Origin: WYZ-LMO11 sp964617245
Lineage (GTDB): Archaea > Thermoproteota > Methanomethylicia > Methanomethylicales > Methanomethylicaceae
DNA: 64,000 bases
Assembly (NCBI GenBank): GCA_964617245.1
Contig: CAZTWF010000106.1
Location: 28,408-92,407, forward strand
Reading direction: 5' to 3'
The position numbers were made by a program, and so were the translations under genes. Of the stretch, positions 17,031 to 24,973 are shown piece by piece (within the stretch, counting starts at the first letter, position 1; each line of letters begins with the position of its first letter). A model generated the notes under the pieces. The model was not told the DNA's origin. It did no database searches and saw only the letters and a program-made list of their open reading frames with translations.

Positions 17031-17080
17031 AGCCTGTGCCCATTATGGGCTCGGGGGTTCAAATCCCCCCCTCGGCGCCA

Positions 17081-17165
17081 TTTATAGCAGAAAGCTTAAT
17101 ATTGCGCAATTCTTAAATATTTTTAATTTCTGGTTTTTAATCTTGCTATAGTGGGTAGATAGAAA
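17081..17165 (+). promoter_or_regulatory. Promoter region of the rps13 operon
   Basis: The gap between the tRNA and rps13 carries CTTAAATATTTTTAA (17112-17126), a plausible TATA box about 40-50 bases ahead of the TTG start. GTGGGTAGAT near 17151-17160 may act as the ribosome-binding site. T-rich stretches here may also end the tRNA transcript. Confidence 0.4.
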
Positions 17166-17639
17166 TTGAGTACTTCATATAGACACGTAATAAGAATATT
17201 GGATACAGATTTAAAAGGAGATGAAAAGTTAGCTTACGCTCTAGCTAGACTTAGGGGTATTGGTATAAATACCTCATATGCAGTTTTAAAAATTTGTAAT
17301 ATAGATCCAGAAATACGAGTAGGATATTTACAAGATAGTGATATAAAGAAAATTGAAGAAATTCTATCAAACTTACCATCATATTTACCTTCATATATGC
17401 TAAATAGAAGAAAAGATTTACTAACAGGAAAAGACCTACATCTTCTTGGCTCAGATTTAGTACTTTCAATGAAAATGGACATAGATTTAATGAAAAAGAT
17501 AAAATGTTGGAAAGGAATTCGTCATGCACTTGGCTTAAAAGTACGTGGACAATGCACTAGAACTACTGGTAGATTTGGAACAACTGTTGGAGTTGTAAGA
17601 AAATCTGTACAACAACAAAAGAAAGAAAAAGAAAAATAA
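17166..17639 (+). CDS. rps13: Ribosomal protein S13 (uS13)
   Basis: TTG start; 157 residues, the archaeal long form. YRHVIRILDTDLKGDEKLAYALARLRGIG at the N-terminus and WKGIRHALGLKVRGQCTRTTGRFG near the C-terminus are diagnostic. S13 bridges the subunits and contacts P-site tRNA. It opens the alpha-type cluster with rps4, rps11 and rpoD. Confidence 0.95.
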   Translation: MSTSYRHVIRILDTDLKGDEKLAYALARLRGIGINTSYAVLKICNIDPEIRVGYLQDSDIKKIEEILSNLPSYLPSYMLNRRKDLLTGKDLHLLGSDLVLSMKMDIDLMKKIKCWKGIRHALGLKVRGQCTRTTGRFGTTVGVVRKSVQQQKKEKEK

Positions 17640-17648
17640 GGTGATAAA

Positions 17649-18137
17649 ATGGGAGATCCAAAGAAATGTAGAAGAAAATGGGAAGGTCCTCGTCATCCAT
17701 GGAGAAAAGATGTATTAGAAAAAGAACTTATTTTATTAGGAAAATATGGATTAAGAAATAAGCGAGAATTATGGATTGCTAATTCAATACTCAGAGATAT
17801 AAGAAGAAGAGCAATTGCAATATTAGGATTAGAAAAAAGTGAAAGAGAAAAAGAAGAAGAAATTTTGATAAATAGACTCTATAATATGGGAATAGTTGAA
17901 GAAAATGCTACACTTGATGATGTACTAGGTCTTACTATTGAAGATATATTAAAGAGACGATTACAATCAATTCTTGTTTCTCTAAATATTGCAAAAACAC
18001 CATATCAAGCAAGACAACTTATTGTTCATGGTCATGTGTATATAGGTAGTAGACGTGTAACTATTCCAGGATATTTAGTAAGTAGGAAGGAAGAATCTAT
18101 GATAAAATGTTTATTACCAATTGAAAAGGTGACATAA
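17649..18137 (+). CDS. rps4: Ribosomal protein S4 (uS4)
   Basis: 162 residues starting MGDPKKCRRKWEGPRHPW, the archaeal N-terminus without the bacterial zinc region, with an S4 RNA-binding domain (LVSLNIAKTPYQARQLIVHGHVYIG, about residues 112-136). S4 is a primary 16S rRNA binder. GGTGATAAA precedes the ATG. Confidence 0.95.
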   Translation: MGDPKKCRRKWEGPRHPWRKDVLEKELILLGKYGLRNKRELWIANSILRDIRRRAIAILGLEKSEREKEEEILINRLYNMGIVEENATLDDVLGLTIEDILKRRLQSILVSLNIAKTPYQARQLIVHGHVYIGSRRVTIPGYLVSRKEESMIKCLLPIEKVT

Positions 18138-18138
18138 T

Positions 18139-18537
18139 ATGTCTTATTCTAAAAATTTGAGATGGGGCGTAGCTCATATTTATAGCTCATTTAATAATAC
18201 TATTGTACATATAACAGATATAACAGGTGCTGAGACTATTTCTATTCAATCTGGAGGTAGAATTGTTAAAGCAGATAGAGATAAACCTTCTCCATATGCT
18301 GCTATGATGGCTGCAACTAGAGCAGCTCAGGAAGCTATGGAAAAAGGTATAAATGCAGTTCATATAAGAGTTAGAGCTCCAGGTGGTCATAAAAGTAAAA
18401 CACCAGGTCCTGGAGCTCAAGCTGCTATAAGAGCTCTTGCCAGAACAGGTCTTATTATTGGTAGAATTGAAGATGTTACTCCTACACCTCATGATACAAC
18501 AAGAAGACCTGGAGGAAGAAGAGGCAGAAGAGTATAG
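18139..18537 (+). CDS. rps11: Ribosomal protein S11 (uS11)
   Basis: 132 residues with the invariant GVAHIYSSFNNTIVHITDITG start and the PTPHDTTRRPGGRRGRRV tail that reaches into the platform of the small subunit. It starts two bases after rps4 behind AAAGGTGAC, overlapping that gene's end. Confidence 0.95.
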   Translation: MSYSKNLRWGVAHIYSSFNNTIVHITDITGAETISIQSGGRIVKADRDKPSPYAAMMAATRAAQEAMEKGINAVHIRVRAPGGHKSKTPGPGAQAAIRALARTGLIIGRIEDVTPTPHDTTRRPGGRRGRRV

Positions 18538-18548
18538 TGGGGATTATC

Positions 18549-19373
18549 ATGGAATTAGAATTTTCTAGTGACACTCAGCTACATCTAATATTTAAAGGAG
18601 CAGATCTTGCATTTGTTAATGCTATTAGACGTATAATAATGGCAGATTTATTAATTCCTGCTATCGATAGGATCTACATTTTTGAAAATACGAGTATATT
18701 ACATGATGAAATATTAGCACATAGACTGAGTATGATTCCATTAAAAGGAGGAGAAGACTTAGTACCTCCTGATAAATGTAATTGTGGAGGAAAAGGTTGT
18801 TCACAATGTGAAGTTATTCTTTCACTTGAAGTAGAAGCAAATGAGAATTTTACAACAGTATATTCTGGTAAATTAAAATCAGAAGGTTATGTATATCCAG
18901 TAAGTGATAATATCCCTATTGTTAAACTAAATGCAGGACAAAAAATTTCATTAGAGGCACATGCACGTTTAGGCAAAGGGAGAGATCATGCAAAATGGCA
19001 ACCAGTCTCAGTTTGTGTTATTAAGTATCAACCTGTTATATTAATTAATGAAAAATGTGATCTTTGTGGTATATGTGTAGAACGTTGTCCTGAGAAAATA
19101 CTTGAAGTAAAAGATAATAAACTCATTATAACATCTATTTGGAAATGTTCTTTATGTAAGATATGTGAAGAAGTATGTCCCAACTCAGCTATAAATGTAA
19201 GCTATAATGATAATATATTACGACTCACAATAGAGAGTATTGGATCAAGATCAAATGAAGAACTCTTACTAATGGCATGTGAATACTTAATTAATAAGTG
19301 TAAGGAACTGAAAGAATCAATCAACTCTACTATAGAGGTTATGAATTATGGTAAAGAGAACATTACCAACTAA
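18549..19373 (+). CDS. rpoD: RNA polymerase subunit D (Rpo3) with two iron-sulfur cluster motifs
   Basis: I use ATG 18549; GTG 18537 overlaps the rps11 stop. The 274-residue protein is the archaeal homologue of alpha/Rpb3, which dimerises with RpoL and nucleates polymerase assembly. A ferredoxin-like insert has two full sets, C170-C173-C176-C180 and C200-C203-C206-C210, each followed by proline, fitting two [4Fe-4S] clusters. A further CNC...CSQC group (C77, C79, C84, C87) precedes it. Some archaeal RpoD proteins keep only one cluster or none. Confidence 0.93.
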   Translation: MELEFSSDTQLHLIFKGADLAFVNAIRRIIMADLLIPAIDRIYIFENTSILHDEILAHRLSMIPLKGGEDLVPPDKCNCGGKGCSQCEVILSLEVEANENFTTVYSGKLKSEGYVYPVSDNIPIVKLNAGQKISLEAHARLGKGRDHAKWQPVSVCVIKYQPVILINEKCDLCGICVERCPEKILEVKDNKLIITSIWKCSLCKICEEVCPNSAINVSYNDNILRLTIESIGSRSNEELLLMACEYLINKCKELKESINSTIEVMNYGKENITN

Positions 19374-19713
19374 TCCTAGAATAAGAAGATTGATAAGACT
19401 ATTAAGAAAAACATCAAGTAAGTATGATACGAAAATATGGAAGGCAATTGCTGAAGCTTTATGTATTCCTAGTAGAAAAAGAATTATTATAAATTTAAGT
19501 AAAATAAATAGACTAGCAAAAGAAGGAGAATGTATAGTAATAGCAGGTAAGGTTCTAGGTTTTGGTAATCTTTCTAAAAAAGTTGATATTGCTGCATTAT
19601 CATTTAGCAAAACTGCAAAATCTAAGATAACTCAATCTGGTGGTAGAGCTTTATATCTAGAAGAGTTAATTTCTATAAATCCTAAGGGAAAAAATGTAAG
19701 AATTTTGAGGTGA
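19348..19713 (+). CDS. rpl18e: Ribosomal protein L18e (eL18)
   Basis: 121 residues; ATG lies inside the end of rpoD. The core KINRLAKEGECIVIAGKVLGFGNLSKKVDIAALSFSKTA is the L15/L18e fold. The gene is at its usual place between rpoD and rpl13. The 26-base overlap indicates coupled translation. Confidence 0.94.
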   Translation: MVKRTLPTNPRIRRLIRLLRKTSSKYDTKIWKAIAEALCIPSRKRIIINLSKINRLAKEGECIVIAGKVLGFGNLSKKVDIAALSFSKTAKSKITQSGGRALYLEELISINPKGKNVRILR

Positions 19714-19719
19714 TAATAA

Positions 19720-20157
19720 TTGTCAGAAATAATTTATATTGATGGTACAGATTTAAGATTAGGAAGAATGGCAAGTAAAATTGCCAAGCTTTTAATTAAT
19801 GGAAATAAGGTTGTTGTGGTAAATGCTGAAAAGGTTGTTATATCTGGAAGGAGACAATCTATTATTAATGATTATAAAAGATGGTTGAGTATAAGAACTC
19901 TTAAGAATCCAGAAAAAGTTGGTCCAAAAAGACATAGATCTCCAGATAAAATTGTATACTATACTATAAGAGGAATGCTTCCAAAAAAACCATTAGGATT
20001 AAAGGCTTTAAAGAGATTGAAAGTATACATAGGCGTTCCTGATGAGCTAAAATCCATGAATTTTACTCAAATTGATGATGCTCATGTAAAATATCTTCGT
20101 GGTCCTTATGTTAGATTGGAAGAAATATCAAGAAGCTTAGGATGGGATGTTAAATGA
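19720..20157 (+). CDS. rpl13: Ribosomal protein L13 (uL13)
   Basis: TTG start spaced after GAGGTGATAA. 145 residues with IYIDGTDLRLGRMASKIAKLL and the RGMLPKKPLGLKALKRLKVYIGVP signature. It binds 23S rRNA early in assembly. The TGA overlaps the ATG of rps9. Confidence 0.95.
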   Translation: MSEIIYIDGTDLRLGRMASKIAKLLINGNKVVVVNAEKVVISGRRQSIINDYKRWLSIRTLKNPEKVGPKRHRSPDKIVYYTIRGMLPKKPLGLKALKRLKVYIGVPDELKSMNFTQIDDAHVKYLRGPYVRLEEISRSLGWDVK

Positions 20158-20558
20158 GTGAAAAAATAGTTATGGTAAGTGGAAAAAGAAAGACAGCAAT
20201 AGCTAGAGGTATTGGTTATCCAGGAAGTGGAAGAATTTTAATAAATGGAGTACCTTTAGAAATATATGAGCCAAGAATAGCAAGGATGAAAATTATGGAA
20301 CCCTTATTGGTTGTAGGAAATGATTTAACTTCAAAATTAGATATTGAAGTAAATGTAAAAGGCGGAGGATTCATGGGACAAGCAGAAGCTGTAAGACAAG
20401 TGATTGCAAAAATACTTAGTGAATTTGGTGGAGAGGCTATTAAGAAAAAGCTTATAGAATATGATCGAAGAATGCTTATAAGTGATCCAAGAAGAACTGA
20501 ACCAAAAAAATTTGGTGGATATAGTGCAAGAAGAAAGAAACAAAAGTCTTATAGGTGA
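20154..20558 (+). CDS. rps9: Ribosomal protein S9 (uS9)
   Basis: 134 residues; GKRKTAIARGIGYPGSGRILING at the N-terminus and the basic tail ARRKKQKSYR, whose last residues reach the P-site tRNA anticodon loop. Paired with rpl13 as in most genomes. Its TGA lies in the GGTGA site for rpoN. Confidence 0.95.
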   Translation: MSEKIVMVSGKRKTAIARGIGYPGSGRILINGVPLEIYEPRIARMKIMEPLLVVGNDLTSKLDIEVNVKGGGFMGQAEAVRQVIAKILSEFGGEAIKKKLIEYDRRMLISDPRRTEPKKFGGYSARRKKQKSYR

Positions 20559-20563
20559 AATAT

Positions 20564-20797
20564 ATGATTATTCCAGTAAGATGTTTTTCATGTGGAAAAT
20601 TAATTGGAGATAAATGGGAGGAATATAAGAAGGCAGTTAGTAGTGGTAAAGATCCAGCAAAGGTTCTTGATGCATTAGGAATTACAAGATATTGTTGTAG
20701 AAGAATGTTTCTTTCACATTTGGAATTAATAGATGAAATATTGGAATATCATGCTTATAGACAAGGAAAGATAAAAGATAAAATAAAAAATAAATAA
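20564..20797 (+). CDS. rpoN: RNA polymerase subunit N (Rpo10)
   Basis: ATG 20564 follows AGGTGAAATAT; the GTG at 20555 is within that site. The 77-residue protein opens MIIPVRCFSCGKLIGDKW with the zinc residues C7 and C10 and later the YCCRRM pair, the hallmark of Rpo10/Rpb10. It joins RpoD and RpoL in the assembly platform. rpoK, the common next gene, is not present here. Confidence 0.94.
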   Translation: MIIPVRCFSCGKLIGDKWEEYKKAVSSGKDPAKVLDALGITRYCCRRMFLSHLELIDEILEYHAYRQGKIKDKIKNK

Positions 20798-20830
20798 AGC
20801 TATAGGAAGTTTTCATCATGGTGTTGTAAA

Positions 20831-21484
20831 ATGACAAGTATGGAATCTGTTGAACTTCTAGTTCCTATTGAAATTTATCTAGCAGCTGGTGTACATATAG
20901 GAACTCATGTTAAAACTAATGATATGCGTCCATTTATATTTAGAACAAGACCAGATGGTCTACACATATTAGATGTTAGAAAAATTGATGAGAGAATAAG
21001 AATAGCCTCAAAATTTATATCAAAATTTAAAGGTGAAAAAGTTTTAGCTGTTTCAGCAAGACAATATGGATTTAAACCTGTAGAAAAATTTGCATCAATA
21101 ATAGGTGGAAAAGCAATTACAGGTAGATTCATACCTGGAACATTTACAAATCCCAAGCTCTCAACCTATATTGAACCACATGTACTAATTGTTACAGATC
21201 CACGTGCAGATTGGCAAGCAATATTAGAAGCATCAAAAGTAGGCATACCAGTTATTGCTCTTTGTGATACAGATAATAGATGTCAATTAGTTGATCTTAT
21301 AATTCCAGTAAACAATAAGGGAAGAAAATCATTAGCTCTTGTATATTGGCTTTTAGCAAGACAAGTATTAAGAGAACGAGGAGAAATTACACCTACTGCA
21401 GAATTACCTGTAACTATGGAGGATTTTGAATCCAAAGTACTTGTAAGTGAAGAAGAATATGGAGGATATGAAGTTGAAGAATAG
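20831..21484 (+). CDS. rps2: Ribosomal protein S2 (uS2)
   Basis: 217 residues with VPIEIYLAAGVHIGTHVKTNDMRPFIF and the FTNPKLSTYIEPHVLIVTDPRAD segment typical of archaeal S2 and eukaryotic SA. The C-terminus is acidic. It is a late-binding small-subunit protein. The end overlaps the probable start of the Memo gene. Confidence 0.95.
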   Translation: MTSMESVELLVPIEIYLAAGVHIGTHVKTNDMRPFIFRTRPDGLHILDVRKIDERIRIASKFISKFKGEKVLAVSARQYGFKPVEKFASIIGGKAITGRFIPGTFTNPKLSTYIEPHVLIVTDPRADWQAILEASKVGIPVIALCDTDNRCQLVDLIIPVNNKGRKSLALVYWLLARQVLRERGEITPTAELPVTMEDFESKVLVSEEEYGGYEVEE

Positions 21485-22319
21485 AAATCCATGTGTTGCA
21501 GGAGTTTTTTATAATGGAGAAAAAGAACTTTTAAAAAAACAAATATCTTGGTGTTTTTTACATAAAGTTGGTCCTAGAATCTTACCTAGTGGTATAGTAA
21601 AAAATGAAAGAGAAGTTATTTCTTTAATTTCACCACATGCAGGATATATATATTCTGGACCAGTAGCAGCTCATGGATATTATTATATATCAAGAGAACC
21701 AATACCAGAAGTAGTTGTAATTATTGGTCCAAATCATACAGGTATTGGTGCAGGTATAGCTATCTGGTGTGAAGGCGAATGGATTACTCCTTTAGGAAAA
21801 GTTGAAGTAGATTCAGAACTTGCTAATATGTTGATAAGAGAGGGAGTAGCAGAAAAAGATGAAACTGCACATATATATGAACATTCAATAGAAGTTCAAA
21901 TACCATTTCTTCAATTTATATATCAAAATAAATTTAAGATATTGCCTATATGTATGCTTCTTCAAGATTATGAAACTTCTTATGAATTGGGAAAAACTTT
22001 AGCAAAATTATTAATTAATAGATCAGCTTTAATGATTGCAAGTACTGATTTTTCACATTATGTATCTTATAATGAAGCCTATAAAAAAGACTCTTTAGCA
22101 ATAGAATATATAACAAAAATGGATGCAAAATCACTTGAAAAAATTATTATAAAAGAAAATATAAGTATGTGTGGTCCAGGACCAGTAATGACCATATTAG
22201 AAGCATCAAAAAATCTTGGAGCAAGAGAATGTAAACGTTTATGTTATGCTACATCTGGAGATACTTCAGGTCCAAGAGATGAAGTTGTAGGATATGGCTC
22301 TTTAGTTATAATTAAGTGA
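21474..22319 (+). CDS. Memo-family (AmmeMemoRadiSam) protein
   Basis: I favour TTG 21474, eight bases after GGAGG (21461-21465), giving 281 residues starting MKNRNPCVAGVFYNG; GTG 21447, ATG 21459 and ATG 21468 are alternatives. VAGVFYNGEKE, SPHAGYIYSGPVAAHGYY and GPNHTG are the histidine-containing motifs of the Memo family, related to extradiol dioxygenases, with STDFSHYV later. A metal-binding role is likely; the biological reaction is not established. The gene commonly sits between rps2 and mevalonate-pathway genes in archaea. Confidence 0.85.
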   Translation: MKNRNPCVAGVFYNGEKELLKKQISWCFLHKVGPRILPSGIVKNEREVISLISPHAGYIYSGPVAAHGYYYISREPIPEVVVIIGPNHTGIGAGIAIWCEGEWITPLGKVEVDSELANMLIREGVAEKDETAHIYEHSIEVQIPFLQFIYQNKFKILPICMLLQDYETSYELGKTLAKLLINRSALMIASTDFSHYVSYNEAYKKDSLAIEYITKMDAKSLEKIIIKENISMCGPGPVMTILEASKNLGARECKRLCYATSGDTSGPRDEVVGYGSLVIIK

Positions 22320-22324
22320 TATTA

Positions 22325-23128
22325 ATGAATAAAATTAAATTAAGAATACCCTTCTCCTTACCTATTCTTGGAGAATCCTTTGTAGATATAAATAATCCAG
22401 TAGTACTTTCAACAATAAATTTTTTTACTGATGTGGAAGTCCTTTTTAAAAAATCATCTGAAATTCAATTACCTCTTTCTGACTCATCAATTAAAAGACT
22501 AATAATAAATTATTTAAAAAAGAAAGAGATATTTTTGGAAATTAATGTTAATCCAACTAGTGATTTTTTTGTTTTAACTTCTTTATTTTATTTAATAGGA
22601 ATAGAAGAAATTGAAAATGATATTTCTTTTTTTATTAATAAATTAAAAAATTCTGCCTTAATTACTCTTTTTAGAGTACTTACATCACTATCTGGTGGAT
22701 TTACAATATGTAGAAAAAATGAAGGAATTATTTCTATTGATGGAAATATTGATGCTTCTCTTCTTATCAATTTAAAGAATAAGAAGAAATCTCCTCTTAG
22801 ATTAATAAAAAAATTTGAAAATAATTTTCCAGAACTTTATAATCCTTTAATACATACTATAGGACATATTGCTATAGAAGGTGGAAAAGCTATTAGAGAT
22901 GGAATGACAAAAAGACTTGGTGATTTAATGAATATAGAATCTATTTTATTATGTATATTTAATTTAATAAAACCAAAATCATTACCATTAATTAAAAATT
23001 CCTATGGTGTAAAAATAATTGCATCAGGTGATATAACTGGGAGTATAATATTAATACCGAAAAGATTATCATATAAGGATTATCAAAGTTTTGATTTTAT
23101 TGATATAGGAGTGAGAGAAATTGAATAG
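22325..23128 (+). CDS. Very divergent GHMP-kinase-fold protein in the mevalonate-kinase position
   Basis: 267 residues from ATG 22325. The N-terminus RIPFSLPILGESFVDINNP lines up with the usual GHMP opening but has GES (16-18) where mevalonate kinases have GEH. The phosphate-binding PxGxGLGSSA loop is replaced by NPTSDFFVLTS (76-86), and the last glycine motif by ASGDITGS (233-240). TSLSGGFTICR (120-130) resembles the GGF motif of the decarboxylase branch. Gene order (Memo, this gene, ipk, fni, idsA) argues for a mevalonate-pathway role. Activity as a kinase is doubtful from sequence. Confidence 0.55.
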   Translation: MNKIKLRIPFSLPILGESFVDINNPVVLSTINFFTDVEVLFKKSSEIQLPLSDSSIKRLIINYLKKKEIFLEINVNPTSDFFVLTSLFYLIGIEEIENDISFFINKLKNSALITLFRVLTSLSGGFTICRKNEGIISIDGNIDASLLINLKNKKKSPLRLIKKFENNFPELYNPLIHTIGHIAIEGGKAIRDGMTKRLGDLMNIESILLCIFNLIKPKSLPLIKNSYGVKIIASGDITGSIILIPKRLSYKDYQSFDFIDIGVREIE

Positions 23129-23885
23129 TATTGATTTTGTAATAAAGCTTGGAGGAAGTGCTATAACAATTAAGCAATCTCCACTTACTGCAAATATAAA
23201 AGTAATTGAAAATATTGCCTTTGAACTTTCTAATATTAAAAAACTTCCATCTATTATTATAGTCTATGGTGGAGGATCTTTTGGACATTTTATTGCAAAT
23301 AAATATATTCATAATAATAAAATAATCTCAAATATAGGAGTAGCTGAAATACATTCTGCTATGTTAACTCTTACAGAGATTATTACTTCATATTTTATTA
23401 AATATAAAGTTCCTATTTTTCCTATCAATTCCTCAAGTTGTTTTATTCTTTCTGATAATGAATTACAATCTTTTATTAAACCAATTGAATATTCACTAAA
23501 TAATAATTTAATACCTATTATTGGTGGAGATGTGGTATTGAGCAAAGAAGATGTAAAGATTTTATCAGGAGATAGAATAGCCTCTTTTCTTGCAAAAAAA
23601 TTTAATGCAAAAATTTTAGCTTTTGGTACTAATGTAGATGGTATAATATTAGATGGTAAAATTTTACCTAAAATAAAATTAAATGATATAGAAAATATTA
23701 TTCCAAAAATAAAAATTAATCAAGTTGATGTTACAGGAGGAATGATAAATAAATTATTAGAAATAAAAGATTATATATCCACTGGAGGGAGAAAAGCTAT
23801 AATATTTAATATAACTCGTTTTGGAATGCTTACTAGATTATTATCAGGAGAAGAAAATATAGGCACAGAGGTTGATAAAGATTGA
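23121..23885 (+). CDS. ipk: Isopentenyl phosphate kinase
   Basis: TTG start inside the end of the preceding gene; 254 residues of the amino-acid-kinase fold. KLGGSAIT (9-16) and YGGGSFGHF with His56 are the IPK signature; that histidine positions the substrate phosphate in characterised archaeal enzymes. It makes isopentenyl diphosphate from isopentenyl phosphate in the archaeal mevalonate route. It is fully intact, in contrast to its upstream neighbour. Confidence 0.9.
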   Translation: MNSIDFVIKLGGSAITIKQSPLTANIKVIENIAFELSNIKKLPSIIIVYGGGSFGHFIANKYIHNNKIISNIGVAEIHSAMLTLTEIITSYFIKYKVPIFPINSSSCFILSDNELQSFIKPIEYSLNNNLIPIIGGDVVLSKEDVKILSGDRIASFLAKKFNAKILAFGTNVDGIILDGKILPKIKLNDIENIIPKIKINQVDVTGGMINKLLEIKDYISTGGRKAIIFNITRFGMLTRLLSGEENIGTEVDKD

Positions 23886-24973
23886 TATTTAATAGAAAAT
23901 ATTCTCATTTATTTATATGTAAAAATTATGATGTTTCATTTAGAAAAGGGCCTCATTTTGATGATATAGAATTAATACATTGTGCTTTACCAGAACTTAA
24001 TTTAGAAGAAATTGATACTTCTACATCATTTCTTGGAAAAAAAATTTCAGCTCCAATATTAATATCAGCAATGACAGGAGGAAATCCAGAAGCAAAAAAG
24101 ATAAATGAAAATCTTGCTAAAGCAGCTGATAAAATTGGTATTGGAATATGTGTTGGAAGTCAAAGAATTGCTATTGAAAATCCTCAACTTCAAGATACTT
24201 TTACTATTGTAAGAGAAGTATCTAATGATATAATTGTTATTGCTAATATAGGAGGTGCTCAACTTTTACAAAAGAACTTTATAGAATATGCTGAAAAAGC
24301 AATTTCTATGTTAAATGCTGATGCTTTAGCTATACATCTTAATCCATTACAAGAATTAATCCAACCTGGTGGTGATACAAGATTTAAAGGAATACTTAAC
24401 GTCATTAGTGATCTATCTAAATATATTAAGGTCCCAATTATTATTAAAGAAGTTGGTTGTGGTATTTCTAAAGAAGTAGCAGAAAAAATAATCAATTCTG
24501 GTATATATGCTATAGATATTGCAGGAGCAGGAGGTACAAGTTGGGCTGCTGTAGAATATTATCATGCTATACAGACAGGAGAATTAGATAAATCTAAAAT
24601 TGCTGAAACACTTTGGGACTGGGGCATTCCTACTGCTATGAGTATTTGTGAAGTTGTTTCACTAGAACCTAAAATAACTATAATTGCTTCTGGTGGAATA
24701 AGAAATGGTCTTCATATAGCAAAATCTATAGCTCTTGGAGCAGATTTAGTAGGTATTGCTAGACCATTATTATCATGTGCCTTATCTAGTAGTGAAATGG
24801 TAATAGAGTATTTACAGAATTTAATTAATGAACTCAAAGTTATACTTTTGTTAACAGGATGTAAAAATATTAGACAATTAAAATCAGTACCAATTGTTAT
24901 AAAAGGAGAATTACTTAATTGGATCACTCAAAGGAATTTAAAGGTGAGAGGATTTGATAGAGGAAAAACTTAA
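23882..24973 (+). CDS. fni: Type 2 isopentenyl-diphosphate delta-isomerase
   Basis: TTG start overlapping the ipk stop; 363 residues. The FMN-dependent TIM-barrel features include KISAPILISAMTGGNPEA, HLNPLQELIQPGGDTRF and IIASGGIRNGLHIAKSIALGADLVGIARP. It interconverts IPP and DMAPP. Its position between ipk and idsA makes the pathway assignment firm. Confidence 0.93.
   Translation: MIFNRKYSHLFICKNYDVSFRKGPHFDDIELIHCALPELNLEEIDTSTSFLGKKISAPILISAMTGGNPEAKKINENLAKAADKIGIGICVGSQRIAIENPQLQDTFTIVREVSNDIIVIANIGGAQLLQKNFIEYAEKAISMLNADALAIHLNPLQELIQPGGDTRFKGILNVISDLSKYIKVPIIIKEVGCGISKEVAEKIINSGIYAIDIAGAGGTSWAAVEYYHAIQTGELDKSKIAETLWDWGIPTAMSICEVVSLEPKITIIASGGIRNGLHIAKSIALGADLVGIARPLLSCALSSSEMVIEYLQNLINELKVILLLTGCKNIRQLKSVPIVIKGELLNWITQRNLKVRGFDRGKT

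Larger units (their letters stand above)
16969..17080 (+). tRNA. tRNA-Ser(GGA) with two introns and encoded CCA
   Basis: Acceptor GCCGAGG pairs with CCTCGGC (17070-17076); G73 discriminator and CCA are encoded. T-arm GGGGG-TTCAAAT-CCCCC and a long variable arm GCCCA-TTA-TGGGC (17038-17050) give a class II tRNA; G73 favours serine. The anticodon stem forms only if two 12-nt segments (16999-17010 and 17019-17030) are removed, leaving stem CAGGC/GCCTG and loop CTGGAGA with anticodon GGA. The mature product is 88 nt including CCA. Both segments fit bulge-helix-bulge geometry, described separately. Confidence 0.92.

Noticed and set aside
20811..20822. Minus-strand ATGATGA near the rps2 start as box C
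   Set aside because: No CTGA at guide-RNA distance and no terminal stem.
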